Source: Lysobacter sp. (GTDB lineage Bacteria; Pseudomonadota; Gammaproteobacteria; Xanthomonadales; Xanthomonadaceae). From it: 64,000 bases of DNA. This document shows, one piece after another, positions 42,233 through 51,311 of this stretch. The position numbers and the translations under genes are program-made. The notes beneath the pieces are model-generated. The model made no database searches. It was not told where the DNA came from and worked only from the letters and a program-made list of their open reading frames with translations. Position 1 is the first letter of the stretch; every line of letters starts with the position of its first letter. The stretch is from assembly GCA_019634715.1 (NCBI GenBank), contig JAHCAU010000008.1:62001-126000 (forward strand). The letters run 5' to 3'.

Positions 42233-45200
42233 ATGAGCCATCCCCAGCCGCTGGTCTTCTTCACGATCTGCTCAAAGAACTTCCTGGCGTATGCGCGGAC
42301 ACTGTGCGCATCGGTCCGGGAGCATCATCCCGGCGCGCGCTTCCACGTGGCGCTGTGCGACCGCGTCGACGGCATGATCGACCTCGCCGCCGAACCCTTC
42401 GAGATCGTCGAACTGAGCGGGCTGGAGATTCGCGGCCTCGACGGCATGATCGCGCAATACAACATCACCGAGTTGAACACCGCGATCAAGCCCTTCGTCT
42501 TCGAGTATCTTTTCTCGCGCTGCGATGCGCAGCGGGTGGTGTATCTCGACCCCGACATCCTGGTGGTGTCGCCGCTGGCAGAGGTCGACGCGCACCTGGG
42601 CGTGGATGCCGACGCGATCCTCACGCCGCACGTGCTGGATCCCGCCGAGAACGTCGAGATCGACGACATCAAGATGCTGCAGCTCGGCACCTACAACCTC
42701 GGCTTCGTCGCCTTCAATCGCACGCCGGAGGTGCGCGGGATCGTGCGCTGGTGGGCGCGGCGCCTGCACGCGCAGTGCGTGATCGACGTGCCCAACGGAC
42801 TGTTCGTCGACCAGAAGTGGGCCGACCTGCTGCCTTCGTTCATTCCACGCACGCGGATCCTGCACCACCCGGGTTACAACGTCGCCTACTGGAACCTGCC
42901 GCAGCGCCGCGTATCGCGTACGGCGTCCGGCTGGACGGTCAACGGCCAGCCCCTGGCCTTTTTCCACTTCAGCGGCAACGACCTCTACAACGAAGAGGTG
43001 TTCGCGCGGCACAGCCCGTCGCTGACCATGGCCAAGGCCGGCGATGCCGCCGAGCTGCTGCGCGAGTACCGGGCGAAGGTCTTCGCGAACGGACATGCGC
43101 ACTATGCGACGCTGCCGTATGCGTTCAACTGGAACGGCGCCTCCGGCCGCAACGAGCACACGCCGGAAGAAGTGGCCGTGCGCACGCGCGCGGCGGCGGC
43201 CGTGCCCGCGAGCAGCGCCGCCACGGCAGCGGCGCCCGCCAGCACGTTTCCCGTGCCGGTGCGCCCATCGGCCAGCCGTCGTGTCGCGAACGCGCTCACG
43301 ACCCTGCGCCGCGCGCGCCGGCATGCGGGCAATCTGCCCGCGATGCTGGTCAAGGCGGCCTCGGTCTACCGGCGCGGCGGGTTCGGCCTGGTGCGCGACA
43401 CCATCCGGCAACTGAACCTGATGTATCCGGTGGTCAATCGTGGCGAGGTCGCGTCCGCGGTTCCGGTCGCTGACTATGCCGATCCTCAGGCCGTCGCCAG
43501 CCTGCCGCAGGTCCAGGATGGTCGACCCCGCCTGCTCTTCATCGACTGGTCGACGCCCCGACCCGACTGCGATGCCGGTTCGATCACGGCCTTCTACCTG
43601 ATGAAGATCCTGGTCGACCTCGGATACCACGTGGTCTTCGCGCCCAACGACATGCTGCGCCTGGGGCACTACACGGAGACGCTGGAGTCGATCGGCGTGA
43701 CCTGCCTGTCGGCCGATCGCCACGGTCCGCTGCACGAGCACATCGTCGCCGAGGGCGCCCGCTACGACTATGCGCTGATCTGCCGGGCGCCGTTCGCCGC
43801 CAAGTGGCTGGATGCGATCCGGGAGCATGCGTCGCGCGCGCGCGTGATCCTCAATACCGCCGACCTGTACTTCCTGCGCGAGATCCGCGAGGCGGAGCTC
43901 GAAGGCTCGGCCGAGAAGCTCGAAGCCGCGCTGCGCTGGAAGGAGGAGGAACTCGACATCATCCGCCGCTGCGATCACTGCATCGTGATGAGCGATCACG
44001 AACAGGCGATCCTCGCGCGCGAGGCGCCCGATGCGCGCGTGCACCTGGTGCCGCTGATGTTCGTCGACATCCCGGGGCGTGCCGCCGGATTCGACGCTCG
44101 CCGCGACCTGCTGTTCATCGGCGGCTACCTGCATCGCCCCAACGTCGATGCAGCGGTGTGGTTCTGCGAACGGGTCTGGCCGCGCGTGCGCGAGCGCCTG
44201 CCCGGGGTGCGCGTGCACCTGCTCGGCAGCAATCCGACCGACGACGTCCGCGCGTTGTCGAAGCAGGCGGGCGTGGAGGTGGTCGGTTTCGTCGAGGATC
44301 TCAAGCCCTGGTTCGACGCGATCCGCCTCAGCATCGCGCCGCTGCGCTATGGCGCGGGCATCAAGGGCAAGCTGGGCACGAGCCTGAGTTTCGGCGTGCC
44401 GTCGGTGGCGACCGCGATCGCGGTGGAAGGCATGCACCTGCGCGACGGCGAACACGTGCTCGTTGCGGACGACGAAGCAGAATTCGCCGATGCCGTGGTG
44501 CGCCTGTATACCGACGGCGCATTGTGGGAACGCATCAGCGCCGCCGGCCTGGACTTCGTCGCCGACACCTACTCGCTGGACGCGGGTCTGCGGCGCGTCG
44601 GCGCGTTCATGGCCGAAGTGTCGGCGCACTGCTTTCCAGCGACCCGGATCGGCACGGTGGAAGACTATGCGGCCTACCATGCCGCCGATCCCGGTCGCTT
44701 CCTGCGGCGCTGGTCGCATGAAGCATCGCTGGTGCCCGCGGAAGGCAGCGATTTCGAGATCGACGGATGGTGCGCGGCGTGCGAAATCGCGACCAGGTTC
44801 CGCACGGACTTCCACTTCAGCGGCACCCGGGCGGACGGCAGCCGGCCCTTGCCGAACTGGCGGGAACAACTCGCGTGCATCCAGTGCGGGAGCAGCAACA
44901 GGATCCGTGCGGCGCTGCACGCATTCAGGTCGCTGTCGCAGCCCGGCGAGCGCGACCGGATCTACGTGACCGAACAGGCGACGTCGACCTATGCGTGGCT
45001 GCGCGAACGCTATCCGGAGACGCAAGGCAGCGAGTACTTCGGCGACAGGGTTCCCTACGGCGAGGCGTACCGCGGATTCCGCAACGAGAATCTGATGGCG
45101 ACCACCTGGAGCGATGCCGAATTCGACCACGTGCTGTCGTTCGACGTACTCGAACATGTGCCCGATCCGCTGGCGGCGCTGCGCGAGTGCGCGCGCATCC

Positions 45201-45514
45201 TGCGCCCGGGAGGCACGTTGCTGTGGTCCGCACCGTTCGCGTTCGAGAACGGCTGGCACCTGCGCCCTGGCAATACCGTCCTGGCGGAGATCGACGCTTC
45301 GGGCCGCACCGTGTTCCACGCCGAGCCGGAATATCATGAAAATCCGGTGGACCCGGAGGGCAAGGCGCTGTGCTTCCGCCATTTCGGACTCGAAGCACTC
45401 GATCTGATGCGCGAAGCCGGCTTCGCCGACGCCCGCATCCTGTTGTACTGGTCGTCGGAACTCGGTTACCTCGGCTGCGAGCAGGTGCTGTGCCATGCGC
45501 GCAAGCCCGGCTGA
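42233..45514 (+). CDS. Giant glycosyltransferase-methyltransferase fusion
   Basis: A 1093-residue protein. Residues 1-290 are paralogous to the start of the upstream gene, here with an intact Asp106-Pro-Asp108. The middle (about 431-800) is a GT4-type domain (LLFIGGYLHRPNVDAAVWF, APLRYGAGIKGKLGTSLSFG). From about 840 there is a cysteine-containing segment (CAAC and CIQCG, possibly a zinc site), then a class I methyltransferase (FDHVLSFDVLEHVPDPLAAL). It could add sugars and methylate the product in one polypeptide. The ATG at 42233 is clear. Confidence 0.85.
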   Translation: MSHPQPLVFFTICSKNFLAYARTLCASVREHHPGARFHVALCDRVDGMIDLAAEPFEIVELSGLEIRGLDGMIAQYNITELNTAIKPFVFEYLFSRCDAQRVVYLDPDILVVSPLAEVDAHLGVDADAILTPHVLDPAENVEIDDIKMLQLGTYNLGFVAFNRTPEVRGIVRWWARRLHAQCVIDVPNGLFVDQKWADLLPSFIPRTRILHHPGYNVAYWNLPQRRVSRTASGWTVNGQPLAFFHFSGNDLYNEEVFARHSPSLTMAKAGDAAELLREYRAKVFANGHAHYATLPYAFNWNGASGRNEHTPEEVAVRTRAAAAVPASSAATAAAPASTFPVPVRPSASRRVANALTTLRRARRHAGNLPAMLVKAASVYRRGGFGLVRDTIRQLNLMYPVVNRGEVASAVPVADYADPQAVASLPQVQDGRPRLLFIDWSTPRPDCDAGSITAFYLMKILVDLGYHVVFAPNDMLRLGHYTETLESIGVTCLSADRHGPLHEHIVAEGARYDYALICRAPFAAKWLDAIREHASRARVILNTADLYFLREIREAELEGSAEKLEAALRWKEEELDIIRRCDHCIVMSDHEQAILAREAPDARVHLVPLMFVDIPGRAAGFDARRDLLFIGGYLHRPNVDAAVWFCERVWPRVRERLPGVRVHLLGSNPTDDVRALSKQAGVEVVGFVEDLKPWFDAIRLSIAPLRYGAGIKGKLGTSLSFGVPSVATAIAVEGMHLRDGEHVLVADDEAEFADAVVRLYTDGALWERISAAGLDFVADTYSLDAGLRRVGAFMAEVSAHCFPATRIGTVEDYAAYHAADPGRFLRRWSHEASLVPAEGSDFEIDGWCAACEIATRFRTDFHFSGTRADGSRPLPNWREQLACIQCGSSNRIRAALHAFRSLSQPGERDRIYVTEQATSTYAWLRERYPETQGSEYFGDRVPYGEAYRGFRNENLMATTWSDAEFDHVLSFDVLEHVPDPLAALRECARILRPGGTLLWSAPFAFENGWHLRPGNTVLAEIDASGRTVFHAEPEYHENPVDPEGKALCFRHFGLEALDLMREAGFADARILLYWSSELGYLGCEQVLCHARKPG

Positions 45515-45595
45515 CGCACGCGCGCGGACGCGCTTCGATGCCTCGCCGCTCCGCGGAGCCGCCGCGGGCCTGCCATTTCAGATCCTGGAGGTTGC

Positions 45596-46585
45596 GTGAA
45601 GAAGATCATCATTGCCATGCTCGGGTTGCTCGCCATCGCAGGTGGCGTGCTGTTCTACCTGGACAGGACCGACGTGCTGCCCACCGCGCTGTCCGACGGA
45701 AAAGCCGCCGCCAGTCCGCAGGCCTTGTTCATGCGCGAGCCCGGCCGCGGCGCGAATCGGGTCTGGCGTTTCGCCGGCAACGAATCCCCGGTGATCGTCG
45801 ATACGCAGGGTGCGGGTCCGGAATGGACCGCGCTGGCGTTCGCGGTCGGTGGCTGGGGCGGCGACGATCTCCTGCTCTGGCGCAACGCGGACGGCGCGCT
45901 GAAGCTGTGGCGACTCGGGGCGGATGGCAAGCTCGTTTCGACCGGAACGGTGCCGTATTCCGGGGACGAATGGCGCGTCGTCGCGGTCGTCGATGCCGAT
46001 GGCGATGGCGATGCCGACATCGTCTGGAGCAATCGTCCGGGCGAACTGGCGGTCTGGACCCTCGACGATGGCATGGTACTGGACAAGGCCGTGGTCGGAC
46101 GGGTGATGCCGGAAGGGGCGCTGGCGCAGGCGGGCGACTTCGATGGCGATGGCCGGGTCGAGCTGTTCGTGCGCAATGGCGCCAAGGGCGTGAACGAAGT
46201 GCTGGCCCTCGACGGAACCCGGCGCGCGACGGTGCGCAGGATCGCGGGCGCGGGACCGGAATGGACGCTGATCGGCACCGGAGCGCTGGACGCCGAGCCA
46301 GGCGACGATCTGCTGTGGCGCAGCCTGTCCGGACAACTCGTGGGCTGGAGCGGCGCGGATGCCACCCGGCCCATCCCGATCGCGCGCACCGCTCCCCCGG
46401 GCTGGGATTTCGTCGGGCTGGTCGACACTGATGCGGATGGCCAGTCCGAACTGTTCTGGCGCCAGAGCCAGGGCCCCCAAGCCGGTGCCTGGCGATTGGC
46501 CGCAGGCAAGGCCATCGTCGACGTGAAACTGCCATCGCTGCCGGCCGGCTGGACCAGCGTGCCGACGGGATTCGTGCAACCGTAA
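45596..46585 (+). CDS. Membrane-anchored or secreted FG-GAP/VCBS repeat protein
   Basis: A 329-residue protein with an N-terminal signal or anchor (residues 1-22). About six FG-GAP-type blades fill the remainder, two with DxDxDG-like calcium loops (VDADGDGDADIVWSN, DFDGDGRVELFVRN). It resembles the FG-GAP tails of the BNR protein and the metalloprotease but is much more diverged and stands alone. A GTG start at 45596 follows GGAGG. An extracytoplasmic repeat protein inside an O-antigen locus is unexpected; it may bind the glycan. Confidence 0.75.
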   Translation: MKKIIIAMLGLLAIAGGVLFYLDRTDVLPTALSDGKAAASPQALFMREPGRGANRVWRFAGNESPVIVDTQGAGPEWTALAFAVGGWGGDDLLLWRNADGALKLWRLGADGKLVSTGTVPYSGDEWRVVAVVDADGDGDADIVWSNRPGELAVWTLDDGMVLDKAVVGRVMPEGALAQAGDFDGDGRVELFVRNGAKGVNEVLALDGTRRATVRRIAGAGPEWTLIGTGALDAEPGDDLLWRSLSGQLVGWSGADATRPIPIARTAPPGWDFVGLVDTDADGQSELFWRQSQGPQAGAWRLAAGKAIVDVKLPSLPAGWTSVPTGFVQP

Positions 46586-46644
46586 GCCTCATGCCGGAAG
46601 GGGCGGCGGCATGCGCCGGCGGCCCCGCAGACCAGGAACACGCC

Positions 46645-47382
46645 ATGAAAGAATGCAGCAAGTCGATCGCACGTCGCCTGTCCGACCCGAATTTCAGCAA
46701 CCGCTACTTCGTCGGACGAGGCATCGACATCGGCGGCAAGCCCGATCCGCTCGCGCTGTACGCGGGCATGTTCTCGCGGATGACGTCGGTGAAGACCTGG
46801 GACTGGGAGGATGGCGACGCGCAGCATCTCGCGGGCGTCGCCGACGACAGCCTGGATTTCGTGCACAGCAGCCACTGTCTGGAACACCTCGTCGATCCGC
46901 GCGAGGGCCTGCGGCACTGGTTCCGCGTGGTGAAGCCGGGCGGATATCTCGTGGTGACCGTGCCCGACGAGGATCTCTATGAGCAGGGCGTGTTCCCCAG
47001 CACGTTCAACCGCGATCACAAGTGGACCTTCACCATCTTCAAGCACGCCTCCTGGTGCGAGCGCTCGCTCAACGTCGTCGATCTCGTGCAGGCGCTGGGC
47101 GAGGCCGCCGAGCTGGTGCGCGTGGAGCAATTGTCGGCGACGTATCGCTTCGACCTGCCGCGATTCGACCAGACCCTGACGCCGGTGGCCGAATGCGGCA
47201 TCGAGTTCGTGGTGCGCAAGCGGCCCGCGGAGGAGGTGGCCGCGCGCGGTCGCTGGCAGCGCCCCGCGACACTGGACGACCCCGCCCTGCGCATCCACTA
47301 CAACCAGTACAGGGACGACATGCGCGCGATGAAGTCTTCCAATGAAGGCGCCGCGCCGTTCCTCAACGACGCGCCGTTGTGA
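46645..47382 (+). CDS. Class I SAM-dependent methyltransferase
   Basis: A 245-residue protein with GRGIDIGGKPDPLAL, VKTWDWEDGDAQHLAGV and FVHSSHCLEHLVDPREGLRH, a Methyltransf_11-like pattern. The C-terminus is unlike the other two methyltransferases of the locus. It probably methylates a sugar or a precursor for the polysaccharide. The ATG at 46645 follows AGGAAC. hddA starts 7 bases after its stop. Confidence 0.82.
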   Translation: MKECSKSIARRLSDPNFSNRYFVGRGIDIGGKPDPLALYAGMFSRMTSVKTWDWEDGDAQHLAGVADDSLDFVHSSHCLEHLVDPREGLRHWFRVVKPGGYLVVTVPDEDLYEQGVFPSTFNRDHKWTFTIFKHASWCERSLNVVDLVQALGEAAELVRVEQLSATYRFDLPRFDQTLTPVAECGIEFVVRKRPAEEVAARGRWQRPATLDDPALRIHYNQYRDDMRAMKSSNEGAAPFLNDAPL

Positions 47383-47389
47383 GTGCGCC

Positions 47390-48418
47390 ATGATCATTCG
47401 CGCACGCGCTCCACTGCGTCTTGGCCTCGCCGGCGGCGGCACGGACGTGTCGCCGTTCTGCGACGAGTTCGGCGGCTACGTGCTCAATGCGACCATCGAC
47501 CGCTATGCCTATGCCGTGATCCGCACCCTGGACGCGCCGGTGGTGCGATTCGTCGCCAGCGACCAGCAGGCGTCGGTGGAGGCGCCCCTCGCCGACCGCT
47601 ACGACCTCGACGGAACGCTGTCGCTGCACAAGGCGGTCTACAACGAGATCGTCGGCCGATACAACGGCGGCCGCCCGCTGGCGATCGAGCTGACCACCTT
47701 CTGCGATTCGCCGATCGGGTCCGGCCTCGGCTCGTCGTCCACGCTGGTCGTCGTGATGATCCGCGCCTTCGTCGAACTGCTGAATCTCGCCCTCGACGAT
47801 TACGCCATCGCCCATCTCGCCTACAAGATCGAGCGCATCGATTGCGGGCTGAAGGGCGGGAAGCAGGACCAGTATTCGGCCACGTTCGGCGGCTTCAATT
47901 TCATGGAGTTCTACGACGACGACCGGGTCGTCGTGAACTCGCTCCGGATCAAGAACTGGGTGGTCTGCGAGCTCGAAGCCTCGCTCCTGCTGCATTATTC
48001 AGGGGTGTCGCGGGAGTCCGCACGGATCATCGCCGATCAGAGCCAGAACGTGCGCGAGCGCGACGGCGCGGCGCTCGATGCGATGCATCGCCTCAAGCAG
48101 GAGGCGCAGGCGATGAAGGTCGCGCTGCTCAGAGGCAGCTTCGGCGAGATCGTCGACTCGATGCGCCTGGGCTGGGAAAGCAAGAAGAACACCGCGAGTA
48201 CCGTGTCGACGCCTCGGATCGAGGCGATCCATGCCGCCGCCATCGATGCGGGGGCGCTCGCCGGCAAGGTCTCCGGTGCCGGCGGCGGTGGCTTCATGAT
48301 GTTCTTCGTCAGGCCCGAACGGCGCATGCACGTGATCCGTGCGTTGCGCGAGTTCGACGGCGAAGTCAGCAACTGCCATTTCACCAAGAACGGGACGCAG
48401 GCGTGGAGGATCGAATGA
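47390..48418 (+). CDS. hddA: D-glycero-alpha-D-manno-heptose 7-phosphate kinase
   Basis: A 342-residue GHMP kinase. The start [17 protein letters not shown], the ATP loop [11 protein letters not shown] (108-118) and the C-terminal [15 protein letters not shown] are the three family motifs. It phosphorylates heptose 7-phosphate at C1 to the alpha-1,7-bisphosphate, step two of the GDP-heptose route. It is coupled to gmhA by an ATGA overlap. Confidence 0.94.
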   Translation: MIIRARAPLRLGLAGGGTDVSPFCDEFGGYVLNATIDRYAYAVIRTLDAPVVRFVASDQQASVEAPLADRYDLDGTLSLHKAVYNEIVGRYNGGRPLAIELTTFCDSPIGSGLGSSSTLVVVMIRAFVELLNLALDDYAIAHLAYKIERIDCGLKGGKQDQYSATFGGFNFMEFYDDDRVVVNSLRIKNWVVCELEASLLLHYSGVSRESARIIADQSQNVRERDGAALDAMHRLKQEAQAMKVALLRGSFGEIVDSMRLGWESKKNTASTVSTPRIEAIHAAAIDAGALAGKVSGAGGGGFMMFFVRPERRMHVIRALREFDGEVSNCHFTKNGTQAWRIE

Positions 48419-48999
48419 AGACGCAGATCGACGCCGGACTGGCGCGCGCGGTGGACGTGCTGCGCGCGATGTCGGAGCAACCGGGTATCGCAGGCCGCAT
48501 CCAGGCCTGTGCCGAACGCTGCATCGCGGCGATACGCGGTGGCGGCAAGTTGTTGCTTGCCGGCAATGGCGGCAGCGCGGCCGATGCGCAGCACATCGCG
48601 GCCGAGTTCGTCAGCCGTTTCGCGTTCGACCGCCCGGGCCTGCCGGCGATCGCGCTCACCACCGATACCTCGATCCTCACCGCGATCGGCAACGATTACG
48701 GCTACGAGAAGGTGTTCGAGCGCCAGTTGCAGGCACTGGGCCGGCCGGGCGACGTGTTCGTGGCGTATTCCACCTCCGGGCGTTCGCCCAACATCCTGGC
48801 GGGATTGCGCGAAGCGCGTGCCCGCGGATTGTTCTGCATCGGACTCACGGGCGCGGGCGGAGGCGACATGCCGTCGCTGTGCGACGTGCTGCTGCAGGTG
48901 CCCTCGACGGACACGGCCGAGATCCAGCAGGGGCATGCCGTGCTGGGACACCTGCTGTGCGGGCTGGTCGAGCAGGCGATCTTCGGGAAGGACGCGTGA
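48415..48999 (+). CDS. gmhA: Sedoheptulose-7-phosphate isomerase
   Basis: A 194-residue SIS-domain protein, the normal GmhA length. Motifs include [48 protein letters not shown] and [17 protein letters not shown]. It converts sedoheptulose 7-phosphate to D-glycero-D-manno-heptose 7-phosphate, the first step of the pathway encoded here. It overlaps hddA (ATGA) and hddC (GTGA). Confidence 0.95.
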   Translation: MKTQIDAGLARAVDVLRAMSEQPGIAGRIQACAERCIAAIRGGGKLLLAGNGGSAADAQHIAAEFVSRFAFDRPGLPAIALTTDTSILTAIGNDYGYEKVFERQLQALGRPGDVFVAYSTSGRSPNILAGLREARARGLFCIGLTGAGGGDMPSLCDVLLQVPSTDTAEIQQGHAVLGHLLCGLVEQAIFGKDA

Positions 49000-49697
49000 G
49001 GGAGGCGGTCGTCCTTGCGGGAGGCCTCGGAACGCGCCTGCGCAGCGTGGTCAGCGACGTGCCCAAACCGATGGCGAACATCGCCGGACGTCCGTTCCTG
49101 GAATTGCTGATGGGCAATCTCGCGCGCAATGGTTTCACGCGCGTGATCCTGTCGGTCGGCTACATGGCGGAGACGATCATCGGTCACTTCGGCGACAACT
49201 GGCGCGGCCTGCAACTGGCCTATGCCGTGGAAGACACGCCGCTCGGCACCGGTGGCGCGATCCGCGAGTCGCTGGCGCGCTGCGAGTCGTCGCATGTGCA
49301 CGTCTTCAATGGGGACACGTATCTTGGCCTCGACTGCGACGCGACCGAGCGTCTGTGGGCGGCACATCGCGAACCGGTGATCGTCGCGCGCCAGGTCGAG
49401 GATACCGCCCGGTACGGCCGGCTCGAAGTCGATGCCGCCCATCGCATCGTCCGCTTCCTGGAGAAGGACGCCAGTGGGGGTGCAGGCCTGATCAATGCCG
49501 GCTGCTACGTCCTGCCGCGCGGGATCGCGACGGAGTTTCCCGATGCCGTGAATTTCTCGTTCGAATCGGATTACCTGCGCCATGCCGTGTCCGGGCGCGC
49601 ATTCCGGGCCCTGCCGACCGATGCCGATTTCATCGACATCGGCACCCCGGAAGACTACGCCCGGGCACAGGTCATGCTCGCGGCGGAAGGCGCATGA
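48996..49697 (+). CDS. hddC: D-glycero-alpha-D-manno-heptose 1-phosphate guanylyltransferase
   Basis: A 233-residue sugar nucleotidyltransferase with [34 protein letters not shown] and a product site near [10 protein letters not shown]. In this gene set it should join GTP and heptose 1-phosphate to give GDP-D-glycero-alpha-D-manno-heptose. The GTG at 48996 overlaps the gmhA stop (GTGA), so translation is coupled. Confidence 0.92.
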   Translation: MREAVVLAGGLGTRLRSVVSDVPKPMANIAGRPFLELLMGNLARNGFTRVILSVGYMAETIIGHFGDNWRGLQLAYAVEDTPLGTGGAIRESLARCESSHVHVFNGDTYLGLDCDATERLWAAHREPVIVARQVEDTARYGRLEVDAAHRIVRFLEKDASGGAGLINAGCYVLPRGIATEFPDAVNFSFESDYLRHAVSGRAFRALPTDADFIDIGTPEDYARAQVMLAAEGA

Positions 49698-50281
49698 GCG
49701 GGTCGATACCGCCGCGGCGCGCGCTGTTCCTCGATCGCGACGGCGTGATCAACGAGGATGCGGGCTACACCCACCGCTGGGACGCGTTCGTCTTCATCGA
49801 CGGCATCTTCGAACTGGCCCGCGCCGCGCACGCGCGCGACTACCTGCTGTTCGTGATCACCAACCAGGCCGGCATCGGGCGGGGGTTCTACACCGAGGAC
49901 GACTTCCTGGCCCTGACCGAGCGGATGTGCGCGCGTTTCGCGCAGGAGCGGGCGCCGATCGCGAAAGTCTATTTCGATCCGACGCATCCCGAGCACGGCC
50001 TGGGCGCTCATCGTCGTCCGTCGTCGATGCGCAAACCCAATCCCGGCATGCTGCTCGCCGCCGCGAGCGAGTTCGGCGTATCCCTGCCTCACAGCGTGCT
50101 GATCGGCGACAAGGCCAGCGACCTCCAGGCAGGCCGTGCCGCGGGCGTCGCCTGCAATCTCTGGTATCGCACCCAGCGGGCCGGCGGCAGCGGCGCTTGC
50201 GCCGACGAGACGCCACGGCCAGAGGCACTGGCGACGGCCATACTCCACGACCTGCGAGACGCGATCCCGTATCTGCGTTGA
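49694..50281 (+). CDS. gmhB: D-glycero-D-manno-heptose 1,7-bisphosphate 7-phosphatase
   Basis: A 195-residue HAD-family phosphatase. The nucleophile motif DRDGVIN lies at 14-20, VITNQAGIGRGFY is motif II, and RKPNPGM plus LIGDKASDLQAGRAAG complete the site. It removes the C7 phosphate before HddC acts. The zinc loop of canonical GmhB (CxH followed by CxC) lacks its cysteines here; the region reads FDPTHPEHGLGAHRR. The start overlaps hddC (ATGA). It is the last gene before the right arm of the inverted repeat. Confidence 0.9.
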   Translation: MSGSIPPRRALFLDRDGVINEDAGYTHRWDAFVFIDGIFELARAAHARDYLLFVITNQAGIGRGFYTEDDFLALTERMCARFAQERAPIAKVYFDPTHPEHGLGAHRRPSSMRKPNPGMLLAAASEFGVSLPHSVLIGDKASDLQAGRAAGVACNLWYRTQRAGGSGACADETPRPEALATAILHDLRDAIPYLR

Positions 50282-50339
50282 CCCTGCATCGGCGTGCGTG
50301 CGGCCGGGCCGCATGCCGAGCATCCTTGGGCAGGGGCGG

Positions 50340-51311
50340 GCCGTCGGACTCGAAACGCACGCCATGAAAAAACGCTGCCTCCCGAAGGAGGCAGCGTTCG
50401 ATGTTTCCCTGCGGCGGCGCCCGGACTCAGCGCAGCACTTCCCACTCCACGCCGGCGCCCGGCATGCTCGCCGGGGCCTCGTAGGTCGTGCCCTGGCTGC
50501 GGCGCAGCGAGAACACCGCGCCGACGCGGGTCACCACGTCATAGCGGCCGTCCGCATTGAAGTCGCCCACCGCCACCACGCGCGCCGTCGTGCCGATGCT
50601 CACCGCCGCCGACGACACCGTCGTCGCGCCGTTCATGATCCAGTGCGCGAACAGGCCGCTGCCGGTGTTCTGCCAGACGATGTCCGAACGACCATCGGCA
50701 TTGATGTCGCCCGTTTCCACCACCTGCCAGCCGGCACCGTAGCCGCCCAGCGTGAGGTAGTCCCAGGTCGCGCCGTCGTCGTTGCGGCTGCGCCAGGCGT
50801 ACAGCTGGCCGGCCGACGCGTTGTCCCAGAGGATGTCCGCGCGGCCGTCGCCATCGAGGTCGCCCGTGGCCGCGATCGCGAACGCCGTCGGCACCGAGAA
50901 CACACGGGTCTGTCCGACCGTGCTGACGCCGTTCATGAACCACAGGGCGTACTGGCCCGCGACCGACGAGTTGCGCCAGATGATGTCGTGGCGACCGTCG
51001 CCGTTGAGGTCGGCGGTGCGATCGACCAGCCAGCCGGGGCCGACGTTGGCGATCAGGCCGGTGTCGAACTGGCCGTCGCCGCGGCTGCGCCAGTAGTAGT
51101 AGCTGTTGCTGTTGGTGTCGCGCCAGATCAGGTCGGTGCGGCCGTCGCCGTCGAGGTCCGGGGTGGCGACGATGCGGAAGTTGGCGGGTACGGTGAAGGC
51201 GCCAGAGGAGACCAGCGTGGTGTTGTTCATCAGCCAGTACGCGAACTGGTTGGTGGTCGTGTTGAACCACAGCAGGTCGGACGTGCCGTTGCCGTTGAGG
51301 TCGTTGTTCAC
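50340..51311 (-). repeat. Right arm of the 972-bp inverted repeat
   Basis: This is the reverse complement of 27288-28259 and covers the FG-GAP tail, stop and terminator of the metalloprotease gene plus about 30 bases beyond. The outer end reaches to within 59 bases of the gmhB stop. Confidence 0.95.
50367..50398 (-). terminator. Intrinsic terminator of the metalloprotease gene
   Basis: The same 12-bp stem as at 28201-28232, on the opposite strand, with the T-run in minus-strand reading (A-run at 50367-50372). It also faces the end of gmhB. Confidence 0.9.

Noticed and set aside
39691..42241. Long alternative-frame ORFs inside the giant glycosyltransferase genes
   Set aside because: They are arginine/alanine-rich or histidine-rich shadows of the true frames, which carry recognisable glycosyltransferase motifs throughout.
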